Part shown: in pieces, positions 55,571-64,000 of the stretch | Layout of the letters: the number at the start of each line of letters is the position of its first letter | Numbering within the stretch: the stretch's first letter is position 1 | From: Pseudomonadota bacterium | Lineage (GTDB): Bacteria > Pseudomonadota > Alphaproteobacteria > Rhizobiales > Phreatobacteraceae | NCBI GenBank assembly: GCA_020161695.1 | Contig: JAIUOO010000010.1 | Coordinates: forward strand, 1 to 64,000 | Length of the DNA stretch: 64,000 bases | Reading direction: 5' to 3' | Notes under the pieces: model-generated | Seen by the model: the letters and a program-made list of their open reading frames with translations, nothing else | What the model was told of the DNA's origin: nothing | Database searches by the model: none | Position numbers and translations under genes: made by a program

Positions 55571-56529
55571 TGCGGACGCTCCCCTTCCTCGTCATCGCGG
55601 CGCTGATCCTCGTCGGGGGGCTGTTCCTGCCGCAGTTCGTCGGCAATCCCTATTATTTCTTCGCCGGCTACGTTGTTCTGCAATACGTGGTCATCGCCAC
55701 GGGCTGGAACATCCTCGGCGGCTATGCCGGCTACATCAATTTCGGCACCAGCGCCTTCTTCGGCGCGGGCGTCTATGTCGCCGCCTTCCTGATCAAGGCC
55801 TTCGGCGCGCCGCTGCCGGTACAGATCCTCGCGGCGGGAGTCGTCGGCATGCTGCTGGGCGTCGCGACCGGTTACCTGACGCTGCGCATCCAGGGCGTCT
55901 ATTTCTCCATCGCCACCGTCGCGCTGGTCGTGGTGCTGGAGACCTTGATTCACAATATCGACTATCTCGGTGGCGCCTCGGGCATGCAGACCATCGCGCC
56001 GCCGGCGCCGGCCTGGTTCGGCGGCCAGACGCAATATGTGTTCTGCGCGATGCTGGTGCTGGCGGTTGTCGCCGTGGTCGCGGCGCGGTTCATCGAGCGC
56101 TCGTGGATCGGCCGGTCGCTGCGCGCCATCAAGGCGAGCGAGCCGGCTGCGGAAGCCTGCGGGGTGCCGACGCTGTCGATGAAGCTCGTCGCCTGCGCCA
56201 TTTCCGGCGCGATCATCGCCATCGCCGGCGCGCCCTACGCCTATTATGCCTCGCATGTCGATCCGCTCAGCGCCTTCAGTCTGACCATCGGCCTCAATGC
56301 GCTGGCCATGCCGCTGATCGGCGGGACGCGCTCCTGGATCGGCCCGGTGATCGGCGCGCTGCTGCTCGCCAGCGTCCAGCAGATCGCGACGGTGACGATC
56401 TCGTCGGAGTTCAACATCCTCGCCGTCGGCATCGTTCTGATCGCCTTCGTCGTGCTGGCGCCGGAGGGCATCCTGGGACTGATCGCCGACCTCAAGGAGA
56501 AGCTGCGGCGCAGGGGGGCACGGCCATGA
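55570..56529 (+). CDS. branched-chain-type ABC permease, LivM family
   Basis: A 319-residue protein with about nine helices. LivM features are GWNILGGYAGYINFGTSAFFGAGVYVAAFL and RSWIGRSLRAIKASEPAAEACGV, the cytoplasmic coupling loop. It pairs with the LivH-type subunit. Its end overlaps the first ATPase gene by four bases. Confidence 0.92.
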   Translation: MRTLPFLVIAALILVGGLFLPQFVGNPYYFFAGYVVLQYVVIATGWNILGGYAGYINFGTSAFFGAGVYVAAFLIKAFGAPLPVQILAAGVVGMLLGVATGYLTLRIQGVYFSIATVALVVVLETLIHNIDYLGGASGMQTIAPPAPAWFGGQTQYVFCAMLVLAVVAVVAARFIERSWIGRSLRAIKASEPAAEACGVPTLSMKLVACAISGAIIAIAGAPYAYYASHVDPLSAFSLTIGLNALAMPLIGGTRSWIGPVIGALLLASVQQIATVTISSEFNILAVGIVLIAFVVLAPEGILGLIADLKEKLRRRGARP

Positions 56530-57254
56530 GCGAGCCCATCGTCGTCATTCGCGGCGTCGAGAAATGGTTCGGCGGCCTGCGCGCGCTCGGCCCGGTCGAC
56601 GTGGATCTGAAACCTGGCGAGCGGCTCGGACTGATCGGGCCCAACGGCTCCGGCAAGACGACGCTGATCAACTGCCTGTCGGGTCTGTTCGTGCCGGACA
56701 AGGGCACCATCGTCTATGACGGGCGCGACATCACGCGCGAACCGGCCTTCCGCCGGGCACGCATGGGCATCGCGCGATCGTTCCAGATCCCGCGGCCGTT
56801 CACGGGGATGACGGTTCTCGAAAACCTGCTCGTGCCGATGGACTATCTCGGTTCGCACGAACGGTCGGAGCTCGAGCGCGCCGACGAGGTGCTCGCCTCG
56901 GTCGGGCTCGCCGCGCGCCGTGACGCGCCGGCCGAGTCGCTGTCGCAGCTCGAACTGCGCAAGCTGGAGCTGGCCCGCGCGCTGGTGACCGAGCCGAAGG
57001 TGCTGGTCGCTGACGAGGCCATGGCCGGCCTCTCCGAGAACGAGATCGACGACGTTCTGGCGCTGCTCATGCGCCTCAACGACACGGGCGTGGCGATCAT
57101 CATGATCGAGCACATCATGCATGCCGTCATGCGCTTCTCGCAGCGGATGATCTGCCTGGAGACGGGTAGGATCATCGCCATGGGAACGCCGCAGGACGTG
57201 GCGCAGGACAGACAGGTTCAGAAGGTCTATTTCGGTGAACGGGCTGGTGCTTGA
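56526..57254 (+). CDS. branched-chain-type ABC ATPase, LivG family
   Basis: A 242-residue ATPase: Walker A LIGPNGSGKTTLINCLSG, LivG-type FQIPRPFTGMTVLENLLVP, signature-region SLSQLELRKLELARAL (the LSGGQ is LSQLE, as in LivG proteins) and Walker B VLVADEAMAGLSENE. It powers transport with the LivF-type subunit. The next gene starts 20 bases before its stop. Confidence 0.92.
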   Translation: MSEPIVVIRGVEKWFGGLRALGPVDVDLKPGERLGLIGPNGSGKTTLINCLSGLFVPDKGTIVYDGRDITREPAFRRARMGIARSFQIPRPFTGMTVLENLLVPMDYLGSHERSELERADEVLASVGLAARRDAPAESLSQLELRKLELARALVTEPKVLVADEAMAGLSENEIDDVLALLMRLNDTGVAIIMIEHIMHAVMRFSQRMICLETGRIIAMGTPQDVAQDRQVQKVYFGERAGA

Positions 57255-57963
57255 GAACGTCTGCGCCGGCTATGGCGCAGTCACCGTGCTGCACGATGTC
57301 AGCCTGACCGTGCGCGAGGGCGAACTCGTGGCGCTGCTCGGCATGAACGGCAATGGCAAGTCGACGCTGCTGAACGCCATCCTCGGCTTCGTCCGGCCGA
57401 GCGCCGGCTCGATCCGGCTCGACTGGGAGGGCGAGAGCACCGAGCTTTCCGGCCGCGAGCCGCATCGCGTCGTCGATCTCGGCATCGGCTACGTGCCCGA
57501 GGGACGCCGGCTGGTGCCGAACCTCACCGTCGAGGAGAACCTGCGGCTGGCCGCAGCGGGGCGTTCGCGTCCGGACCTCAAGGACAATCTCGCCTTCTGC
57601 TTCGAGACCTTCCCGATCCTCGCCGAGCGTCGCCGGCAGCTTGCCTCGACCATGAGCGGCGGGCAGCAGCAGCAGCTCGCCATCGCCCGAGCGCTGATGA
57701 CCTCGCCGCGCATCATGGTGATCGACGAGCCTTCCGTCGGGCTCGCGCCCATCGTCGTCGACCAGATGATCCAGGCGATCAAGACGCTGCAGTCCGAGAA
57801 GAACATGACGATCCTGATGGCGGAGCAGAGCTTCTTCCAGGCGGTGGAGGTGGCCTCGCGCGCCTACGTGCTCGCGCACGGGCGCGTGGTCCACGCCATC
57901 GAGCATGGCCTTGACGCCGACGCGATCGAGACCATCCGCAAGGCCATGATGGGGGTCGACTGA
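57235..57963 (+). CDS. branched-chain-type ABC ATPase, LivF family
   Basis: A 242-residue ATPase starting with GTG at 57235, 20 bases inside the LivG-type gene. It has LLGMNGNGKSTLLNAILGFV (Walker A), MSGGQQQQLAIARALM (signature) and IMVIDEPSVGLAPIVV (Walker B, as in LivF). It completes the importer. The system has all five parts. Confidence 0.92.
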   Translation: MNGLVLENVCAGYGAVTVLHDVSLTVREGELVALLGMNGNGKSTLLNAILGFVRPSAGSIRLDWEGESTELSGREPHRVVDLGIGYVPEGRRLVPNLTVEENLRLAAAGRSRPDLKDNLAFCFETFPILAERRRQLASTMSGGQQQQLAIARALMTSPRIMVIDEPSVGLAPIVVDQMIQAIKTLQSEKNMTILMAEQSFFQAVEVASRAYVLAHGRVVHAIEHGLDADAIETIRKAMMGVD

Positions 57964-58005
57964 GGCCATCGGCCTCGCCGGCCCCGCAATGACGAGGAAC
58001 GGGAC

Positions 58006-58293
58006 ATGCTGTTTGCCATCCACGCGCTCGACCGCGCCGGAGCCCTGCCGCGACGGCTGGAGAATTACGACGCGCACAAGACCTTCCTGTCCGACACCTC
58101 GGCCTTCGGGGTCAGCATCGTCATGTCGGGCCCGCTGATTGCCGACGACGGCACGACGATGATCGGCTCGCTGTTCCTGATCGAGGCGGAGAGCCGCGAG
58201 GCCGTCGAGGCGTTCAACGCCGCCGATCCCTTCCGCAAAGCCAATGTCTGGCAGCAGGTGAACATCACCGGCTTCCTGCGCCGGCAGGGCTGA
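58006..58293 (+). CDS. YciI-like protein
   Basis: A 95-residue single-domain protein with the YciI (dimeric alpha/beta barrel) pattern: FAIHALDRAGALPRRLENYDAHKTFL, GPLIADDGTTMIGSLFLIEAESREAVEAFNAADPF. Relatives include muconolactone-isomerase-like enzymes and chlorohydroquinone dehydrochlorinase (TftG). The conserved His and Asp of the family (YDAHKTFL) are present. In a hydroxyquinol locus it may help shape an intermediate. Confidence 0.85.
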   Translation: MLFAIHALDRAGALPRRLENYDAHKTFLSDTSAFGVSIVMSGPLIADDGTTMIGSLFLIEAESREAVEAFNAADPFRKANVWQQVNITGFLRRQG

Positions 58294-58305
58294 GGCGCGG
58301 CCGCC

Positions 58306-59367
58306 ATGCGCGACTTCACGTTCCAGGCACTGCCGACGCGGGTCATCCTCGGCTCGGGGACCATCGAGCGCCTTCCCGACGAGATCCGGCGCATGGGTCT
58401 TTCGCGCGTGCTGGTGCTCTCGACGCCGCAGCAGGCAGGCGAGGCGGAGCGGCTGGCGGCAAGTTTTGGCCCGCTCGCTGCGGGTACCTTCTCGGGCGCG
58501 ACCATGCACACGCCGGTAGCGGTCACGGAGGCGGCGCTGGCAGTCGTGCGGGAGATGCGGGCCGATGGCGTCGTCTCGGTCGGCGGCGGATCGACGACGG
58601 GGCTCGGCAAGGCCATCGCGGTCAACACCGACCTGCCGCAGATCGTCGTGCCGACGACCTATGCCGGCTCGGAGATGACCGACATTCTCGGCGAGACCAG
58701 AGACGGCGTGAAGACCACGCGCCGCTCGCCGGCCATCCAGCCTGAAACTGTCATCTACGATATCGATCTGACGCTCGGGCTGCCGGTCGGCATGTCCGCG
58801 ACGTCCGGCCTCAACGCGATCGCCCATGCCGTCGAGGCGCTCTATGCCGAGGATGGCAGCCCCCTGGTCTCGCTCATGGCCGAGGCCGGCATCGCCGCCT
58901 TCGCCAAGGCGCTGCCGGTCATCGTGGCGGAGCCGAGGAACGGTGAGGCGCGCGCCGATGCGCTCTATGGCTCTTGGCTCTGCGGCACCTGTCTTGGCAT
59001 GGTGTCCATGGCGCTGCACCACAAGCTCTGCCACACGCTCGGCGGGACGTTCGACATGCCGCATGCCGAGACGCACAGCATCGTCCTGCCTCATGCCACC
59101 GCCTACAATGCCCCGGCTGTGCCCGAGGCCATGGCGCGCATCGCCAAGGCGCTGAGCGCGCCGGATGCGGCACAGGGCCTCTACGATCTCGCCGGGCGGA
59201 TCGGCGCGCCGCGCGCGCTGAAAGATATCGGCATGCCCGAGAGCGGCATCGACCGCGCCGCCGACCTCGCGGTGGCCAATCCCTATCGCAATCCGCGCCC
59301 CGTCGAGCGGGAGGCCGTCCGGCGCCTGATCGCGCGCGCGTGGGCGGGCGAGCCGCCGACGGCCTGA
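58306..59367 (+). CDS. maleylacetate reductase
   Basis: A 353-residue iron-ADH-superfamily protein of the maleylacetate reductase group: DGVVSVGGGSTTGLGKAIAV, VVPTTYAGSEMTDILGETRDGVKTTRR, and the His-rich SMALHHKLCHTLGGTFDMPHAETHSIVLPHA. It reduces maleylacetate to 3-oxoadipate with NAD(P)H, the step after hydroxyquinol ring cleavage, and the dioxygenase is encoded two genes later. This neighbour pair strongly supports the role. Confidence 0.92.
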   Translation: MRDFTFQALPTRVILGSGTIERLPDEIRRMGLSRVLVLSTPQQAGEAERLAASFGPLAAGTFSGATMHTPVAVTEAALAVVREMRADGVVSVGGGSTTGLGKAIAVNTDLPQIVVPTTYAGSEMTDILGETRDGVKTTRRSPAIQPETVIYDIDLTLGLPVGMSATSGLNAIAHAVEALYAEDGSPLVSLMAEAGIAAFAKALPVIVAEPRNGEARADALYGSWLCGTCLGMVSMALHHKLCHTLGGTFDMPHAETHSIVLPHATAYNAPAVPEAMARIAKALSAPDAAQGLYDLAGRIGAPRALKDIGMPESGIDRAADLAVANPYRNPRPVEREAVRRLIARAWAGEPPTA

Positions 59368-59378
59368 CGGAGACGATC

Positions 59379-60275
59379 ATGCAGCAGGCTATGACTATCG
59401 GATGGATCGGCCTCGGCAAGCTGGGGCTGCCGATGGCGGCCTGCCTTGCGCGCGCCGGCCACGCGGTTCAGGGCTTCGATCGCGACGAGGCCCGTCTGGC
59501 GCTGGCGCAGGAGCAGGGCATCGCCATCGCGGAAAGCCAGAATGCCGCCGCGCGCGGAGCCCGGATCATGTTGACCTCGCTGCCCGACGACACCGTGCTG
59601 GAGCGCGTGATGCTCGGCCCCGATGGGCTGATCGCGCATATGGACGCCGGTGCTGTTCTTGCCGAAACCAGCACGGTGAGCCCGCGCGCGTCCGCGCGCG
59701 TGGGCGAGGCCGCCGCGAAAGCGGGCATCGCCTATCTCCGCCTGCCGATCTCGGGCAGCACGACACTGGCCGAGACCGGGCAGGTGACCTGCTTCGCTTC
59801 CGGCCCGAAATCCGCCTTCGAGGCGATCCGTCCAGTGCTTGCCGCTTTCACGCGCGCGCAGACCTGGCTCGGCGAGGAGGAACAGGCGCGCTACGCCAAG
59901 CTTGCGATCAACCTGATGATCTCGGTTTCGGCGGGCATGATGGCGGAATCGCTCGCGCTCGCGCGCAAGGGCGGCATCGACTGGCGGCAGTTCCTCGCCG
60001 TGATGGGCGAGAGCGCGGTCGCCTCGCCCTTCGTGAAATACAAGGTGGGGCCACTGGCGGAGCGCGATTTTGCGCCGATGTTTACCGCCGCCCAGCTGGT
60101 CAAGGACCTCGGCCTCATCCTCGATGCGGCCGGCGAGGCGAAGGTGCCGACGCCGCTGACATCGGTCCTTCAGGAGAGCTACGCGGCGATCCTCGCGGCC
60201 GGCGAGGGAGACCAGGATTTCATCACCATCGTCCGGCATGTCGAGCGCCTCGCGGGCCTCGGCGAGCCGGCATGA
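59379..60275 (+). CDS. 3-hydroxyisobutyrate-dehydrogenase-like NAD(P) oxidoreductase
   Basis: A 298-residue beta-hydroxyacid dehydrogenase. The Rossmann motif is IGWIGLGKLGLPMAACLARAG; the substrate motif appears as RLPISGSTTLAETGQVTCFASG, and the catalytic lysine in EQARYAKLAINLMI. Family members oxidise 3-hydroxyisobutyrate, tartronate semialdehyde and similar. Its substrate here is not evident; it may process a precursor or side chain of the aromatic substrate. The ATG at 59379 is taken from the family start. Confidence 0.87.
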   Translation: MQQAMTIGWIGLGKLGLPMAACLARAGHAVQGFDRDEARLALAQEQGIAIAESQNAAARGARIMLTSLPDDTVLERVMLGPDGLIAHMDAGAVLAETSTVSPRASARVGEAAAKAGIAYLRLPISGSTTLAETGQVTCFASGPKSAFEAIRPVLAAFTRAQTWLGEEEQARYAKLAINLMISVSAGMMAESLALARKGGIDWRQFLAVMGESAVASPFVKYKVGPLAERDFAPMFTAAQLVKDLGLILDAAGEAKVPTPLTSVLQESYAAILAAGEGDQDFITIVRHVERLAGLGEPA

Positions 60276-60289
60276 GAGAGGCGACCGCC

Positions 60290-61156
60290 ATGCGCAATTT
60301 CGACGAGAGCAACATCACCGAGGCGGTTCGCGACCGTGTTTCGGCTGCTCCGGATCCGCGCACGCGCGCCATCAGTGACGCGCTGGTGCGACACCTCCAC
60401 GCCTTCGTGCGCGAGATCGAGCCGACCTTCGCCGAATGGGAAGCGGCCATCGGCTTCCTCACCCAGACCGGCCATATGTGTGACGACAAGCGTCAGGAGT
60501 TCATCCTGCTGTCGGACACACTGGGCGTTTCCATGCTGGTCGATGCCATCAACCACCGCATGCCCGAAGGCGCGACCGAATCGACCGTGCTCGGCCCGTT
60601 CTTCGTCGCGGCCGCCCCGGAACTGCCGCTCGGGACGGATATCTCGCCGGGCATTGCCGGCGAGCCCATGTTCATCTCGGGCCGTGTCAGCGATCCCGAC
60701 GGGCGGCCGATCGCCGGGGCGGTCATCGACACCTGGCATTCCGACGATGACGGCTACTACGACGTCCAGAAGCTGGACGAGCACGGTCACTTCGCCATGC
60801 GGGCGCGGTTCCGCACCGATGCGGACGGCCGCTTCCACTACCGCACGATCAAGCCGGCGGCCTATCCGATCCCCCATGACGGGCCGGTCGGCCGCATGCT
60901 GGAAGCGCAGGGACGCCATCCCTGGCGACCGGCGCATGTGCACTTCATGATTGCCGCGCCGGGTTACGAGACGCTGGTGACCCATGTGTTCGAGGCCGGC
61001 GACCAGTATCTCGATTCCGACTCGGTGTTCGGCGTGAAGCAGTCGCTGATCCGCGAATGGCCTCGGCATCCGGCCGGTATCGCGCCAGACGGGACGGCGG
61101 TCGATCAGCCCTTCGCGACGCTCACCTATGATTTCGGGCTGAAGCCGGCCGCCTAG
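60290..61156 (+). CDS. hydroxyquinol 1,2-dioxygenase (intradiol)
   Basis: A 288-residue non-haem Fe(III) dioxygenase. The N-terminal linker domain starts MRNFDESNITEAVRDRV as in hydroxyquinol enzymes. The catalytic domain has GPFFVAAAPELPLGTDIS, DTWHSDDDGYYDVQ (Tyr ligand), KPAAYPIPHDG (Tyr ligand) and RPAHVHFMI (two His ligands). It cleaves 1,2,4-trihydroxybenzene to maleylacetate. No hydroxylase for making hydroxyquinol is in the window. ATG 60290 has GAGAGG eight bases upstream; ATG 60272 overlapping the previous stop is an alternative. Confidence 0.92.
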   Translation: MRNFDESNITEAVRDRVSAAPDPRTRAISDALVRHLHAFVREIEPTFAEWEAAIGFLTQTGHMCDDKRQEFILLSDTLGVSMLVDAINHRMPEGATESTVLGPFFVAAAPELPLGTDISPGIAGEPMFISGRVSDPDGRPIAGAVIDTWHSDDDGYYDVQKLDEHGHFAMRARFRTDADGRFHYRTIKPAAYPIPHDGPVGRMLEAQGRHPWRPAHVHFMIAAPGYETLVTHVFEAGDQYLDSDSVFGVKQSLIREWPRHPAGIAPDGTAVDQPFATLTYDFGLKPAA

Positions 61157-61174
61157 CCGCCGGCCGGCCGTTCG

Positions 61175-62824
61175 TCAGGCGGTGGCCTGAAGCAGGGAGC
61201 CGGGGCCAGCGAAGAGCCGCCGGCCGGGCACGGCGTCAAGCAGTTCGCGCGTATAGGCGTGGGCCGGGTTCGCGAAGACCTCGGCGGTCGCGCCCTGCTC
61301 GACGATCTCGCCGCGGCGCATCACCACGATCCGGTCGGCGATCTCGGCGGCGACGCGCAGGTCGTGGGTGATGAACAGCATGGCGAGGTTCATTTCCTCG
61401 CGCAGCTCCGCCAGCAGTTCGAGGATGGTCGCCTGCACGGAGACGTCGAGCGCCGACACGGCTTCGTCGGCGACGAGCACCTGCGGTTTCAGCGCGAGCG
61501 CACGCGCGATGCAGATGCGCTGGCGCTGTCCCCCCGAGAACTCGTGCGGGTAGCGGTCGGCGGCATTGTCCTTGAGCCCGACGCGGGCGAGCAGGCGCTT
61601 CGCCTCGGCCATGGCCTCCTGACGCGACGTGCCATAGGCCATGGGCCCGCGTGCGATGGCGTCGCCCACCTTCTGGCGCGGGTCGAGGGCGGCATAGGGG
61701 TCCTGGAAGACAATCTGCAGGCGCCGCCGCGTCTGCCGCAGCGGCTCACCGCGCAAGGCGAGCAGGTCGGTTCCGTTGAAGTCGACCACGCCGCCATCCG
61801 GTTCGATCAGCCGCATGATCATGCGACCGAGCGTCGACTTGCCCGAGCCGGATTCGCCGACAACCGCGACGGTCTCGCGGGCGTTGAGCGACAGCGCCAC
61901 CTGCCGGACGGCAGGCACGCGGCGCGGCGGCCGGAAGAAGCCCTGCCGCGTCACGAAGGTCTTTTCGAGGTTCTCAGCGACGAGGATCGGCGCGTCGTGA
62001 ATGTCGCGGGAGCGGGCTCCCACCGGGCGCGCGCCCGGGACGGCCGCGATCAGCGCCCTGGTGTAGTCGTGCTGCGGCGAACGAAGCACGGCCTCCGCCG
62101 TCCCCTGTTCGACAACCTGACCGTTGCGCATGACGACCACGCGATCCGCCATGTCGGCGACCACGCCGAAATCGTGGGTGATCAGCAGCACGCCCATGCC
62201 GCGTTCCCGCTGCAGGTCGCGGATCAGGCCGAGGATCTGCTTCTGGGTGGTCACGTCGAGCGCCGTGGTCGGCTCGTCGGCGAGAAGCAGGGCGGGATTG
62301 TTCGCCATGGCCATGGCGATCATCACGCGCTGGCGCTGGCCGCCCGACAGCTGGAACGGGAACGAGCGCACGATGGTCGCGGGTTCCGGAAGCCCGACCG
62401 CGGTGACCAGTTCGATCACCCGCGCATCGACGGTCTCGCGCGCCGGCGCGGGCTTCGCGTGGGTGACAATGGCCTCGGCGATCTGATCGCCGATCCGCGC
62501 AAGCGGGTTCAGCGCCGACATCGGTTCCTGGAAGATCATCGAGATCTCGCCGCCGCGCAGGTCGCGCATGGCGGCCTCGTCGAAGGCGGCGATGTCGCGA
62601 CCCTTGAAGTGGACCGCGCCGCTGGCGATCGAAACCCGCTCGGGAAGCAGGCGCAGGATGGCATGGGCGGTCATCGACTTGCCCGAGCCGGACTCGCCGA
62701 CGAGGCAGACGATCTCGTTGGCGCCGACGGTGAGAGAGACCTCCTCGACCGCATGGGCGCGGTCCGCCCCGCGGGGCAGGGCGATGGACAGGTTCTCGAC
62801 GGAAAGCAGCGTCGCCTCAGCCAT
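61175..62824 (-). CDS. fused double ABC ATPase of a peptide-type importer (OppDF/GsiA-like)
   Basis: A 549-residue protein with two complete ATPase halves. Half 1 (about 5-255): [46 protein letters not shown]. Half 2 (about 275-540): [46 protein letters not shown]. This replaces separate OppD and OppF. Its start at 62824 overlaps the upstream permease stop. It shares a narrow 18-base gap with the convergent dioxygenase gene. Confidence 0.94.
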   Translation of the reverse strand: MAEATLLSVENLSIALPRGADRAHAVEEVSLTVGANEIVCLVGESGSGKSMTAHAILRLLPERVSIASGAVHFKGRDIAAFDEAAMRDLRGGEISMIFQEPMSALNPLARIGDQIAEAIVTHAKPAPARETVDARVIELVTAVGLPEPATIVRSFPFQLSGGQRQRVMIAMAMANNPALLLADEPTTALDVTTQKQILGLIRDLQRERGMGVLLITHDFGVVADMADRVVVMRNGQVVEQGTAEAVLRSPQHDYTRALIAAVPGARPVGARSRDIHDAPILVAENLEKTFVTRQGFFRPPRRVPAVRQVALSLNARETVAVVGESGSGKSTLGRMIMRLIEPDGGVVDFNGTDLLALRGEPLRQTRRRLQIVFQDPYAALDPRQKVGDAIARGPMAYGTSRQEAMAEAKRLLARVGLKDNAADRYPHEFSGGQRQRICIARALALKPQVLVADEAVSALDVSVQATILELLAELREEMNLAMLFITHDLRVAAEIADRIVVMRRGEIVEQGATAEVFANPAHAYTRELLDAVPGRRLFAGPGSLLQATA

Positions 62825-63660
62825 CAGTGCCTCCCCGACCGGGCATTGCGCGGGTTGAGCGTGTCGTTCAGGCCCTCGCCGAGCAGGTTGATGGCCAGCA
62901 CGGTCAGGAGGATCGCGATGCCCGGGAAGACGCTCATCCACCAGGCCTGGCGGATTACGGTGCGCGCCGCGCCGACCATGAAGCCCCACGACATGGCGTT
63001 GGGGTCGCCGAGGCCCATGAAGGACAGGGCGCTCTCGATCAGGATGGCGCTGGCGATGGTCAGCGAACCCGTGACGATGATCGGCGAGATCGCGTTCGGC
63101 AGAATGTGTCGCAGGACCACCTGCAGCGGCGTCTCGCCCTGACAGGCGGCGGCCTGCACGAATTCGCGCCCGCGCAGACGCAGAAACTCGGCCCTGGTCA
63201 ATCGTGCCAGCGGCGGCCAGCTGACCACGCTGATGGCGACGATGACATTGACGAGCGAGGGACCGAGCGTCGCCACCAGCAGGATCGCTAGGATGAAGCC
63301 CGGAATGGTCTGGAACAGTTCGGTGACGCGCATCAGGAAGTCGTCGACGCGGCCGCCCCAGTAGCCGGCCATGGCGCCGATCAGCACGCCGATCAGCACC
63401 GCCGCCAGCGTCGAGGTGACGCCGATGGTCAGCGACACGCGCGTCCCATGGATGATGCCGGCGGCGACGTCGCGGCCGAGCGTGTCGGAGCCGAGCAGGA
63501 AGCCGTCGGTGAGCGGCGGCGCGAAGGGCCGGCCGACCATCTCCCACGGGTCTTCCGGATAGAGGACCGGCGCAAGGACGGCGAGGACGAGCACGACCAG
63601 CAGGATGGCGAGGCCGATCATGCCGCTTGGGTGCCGGGAGAAGGCGCGGATGGTGTCCAT
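62824..63660 (-). CDS. peptide-type ABC permease, DppC/OppC family
   Basis: A 278-residue protein with about six transmembrane helices: LGSDTLGRDVAAGIIHGTRVSLTIGV, REFVQAAACQGETPLQVVLRHILPNAISPIIV (EAA loop) and FMGLGDPNAMSWGFMV. It forms the channel with the permease encoded upstream and is energised by the fused ATPase, whose gene it overlaps. Confidence 0.93.
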   Translation of the reverse strand: MDTIRAFSRHPSGMIGLAILLVVLVLAVLAPVLYPEDPWEMVGRPFAPPLTDGFLLGSDTLGRDVAAGIIHGTRVSLTIGVTSTLAAVLIGVLIGAMAGYWGGRVDDFLMRVTELFQTIPGFILAILLVATLGPSLVNVIVAISVVSWPPLARLTRAEFLRLRGREFVQAAACQGETPLQVVLRHILPNAISPIIVTGSLTIASAILIESALSFMGLGDPNAMSWGFMVGAARTVIRQAWWMSVFPGIAILLTVLAINLLGEGLNDTLNPRNARSGRH

Positions 63661-63670
63661 ATGCGCCTCC

Positions 63671-64000
63671 TCAGTTCGTCGCGCGCGTGGTGACGCGCGG
63701 ATCGATCAGCCGGTAGATGGCGTCGGTGACGAGGTTGAGCACGATGACCAGCACCGACATGACGAGGAAGATGCCGAGAAGCACCGGATAGTCGCGCTGC
63801 ATCACCGCCTCGTAGGTCAGGCGGCCGAGCCCCGGCCAGGCGAAGACGGTCTCCACGACGACCGCGCCGCCGACCAGCGCGCTTGCCTGCATGCCGGCGA
63901 TGGTGACGACCGGCAGGATGGCGTTGCGCAGGATGTGGCCGGTGATGATGCGGGACTGGGTCAGGCCCTTGGCGCGGGCCGTCTTGATGAAGTCCTGATG
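63671..64000 (-). CDS. peptide-type ABC permease, DppB/OppB family (partial)
   Basis: The last 109 codons are inside the window and the reading frame runs off the right edge. The visible part has the EAA loop HQDFIKTARAKGLTQSRIITGHILRNAILPVV, then GGAVVVETVFAWPGLGRLTYEAVMQRDYPVLLG and the C-terminal DAIYRLIDPRV typical of DppB. It is 10 bases upstream of the DppC-type gene. The binding protein should lie further upstream outside the window. Confidence 0.92.
   Translation of the reverse strand, partial: HQDFIKTARAKGLTQSRIITGHILRNAILPVVTIAGMQASALVGGAVVVETVFAWPGLGRLTYEAVMQRDYPVLLGIFLVMSVLVIVLNLVTDAIYRLIDPRVTTRATN

Overview
The window is a 64 kb piece of a GC-rich alphaproteobacterial chromosome, most likely of the order Hyphomicrobiales (Rhizobiales). 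The evidence is the very high GC content, the nitrilase-DUF1178 pair, the ffh-rpsP-rimM-trmD-rplS order, the oxyR/katA divergon and many ABC importers. Genus cannot be fixed from the sequence alone. Genes are dense and often overlap by 1-20 bases.

Layout. 1-3 kb: end of a nitrilase-family hydrolase with DUF1178, an exported unknown protein and a medium-chain reductase. 3.1-7.1 kb (minus strand): signal recognition and ribosome maturation genes with a palindromic repeat cluster inside the operon. 7.3-9.5 kb: poorly characterised small genes, one of lower GC. 9.6-12.3 kb: OxyR and catalase sharing a promoter region with two dyads, then a small ORF. 12.4-13.3 kb: a short-chain prenyl diphosphate synthase. 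13.4-19.6 kb: peptide-type importer (no ATPase gene), M20 peptidase and FAD amine/amino-acid oxidase. 19.8-21.7 kb (minus): typA with a terminator-like hairpin in its leader. 22.2-23.8 kb: a small secreted repeat peptide followed by a JmjC/cupin oxygenase. 24-29 kb: RND efflux pair and a receiver-like protein that has lost its phosphorylation site. 29-33.9 kb: a PAS-PAS-GAF-GGDEF-EAL protein, an O-antigen-ligase-type membrane protein, a MaoC-like protein and tRNA-Ala(CGC). 34.4-37.9 kb: two-component pair, heme-binding-like protein, ankyrin protein, then a remnant of an ABC ATPase.

The most unusual part is 38.3-50.8 kb. A plus-strand operon encodes a PrmC-like methyltransferase, an alpha/beta-hydrolase thioesterase, a stand-alone NAD-synthase-like ATP pyrophosphatase, a glutamine-dependent asparagine-synthetase homologue, an acyl-adenylating ligase, an acyl carrier protein, an unknown protein, a PqqD-HprK-like fusion kinase and a 65-residue leader-like peptide ending in a poly-threonine tract. 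Facing it are a TPR/GT9-like protein, an NTP_transf_5 nucleotidyltransferase and a DUF6165-like protein. The parts suggest carrier-bound acyl/amide chemistry joined to a peptide-modification module of the HprK/PqqD/nucleotidyltransferase kind; product and function are unknown.

50.9-61.2 kb is a catabolic locus: an XRE-cupin regulator diverges from a bicupin protein, an SDR-fold protein without catalytic residues, a complete branched-chain-type ABC importer, a YciI-like protein, maleylacetate reductase, a 3-hydroxyisobutyrate-dehydrogenase-like enzyme and hydroxyquinol 1,2-dioxygenase. It would take up an aromatic or related acid and run the hydroxyquinol-maleylacetate-3-oxoadipate route. 61.2-64 kb (minus) is the distal part of a second peptide-type ABC importer with a fused double ATPase, cut by the window edge.
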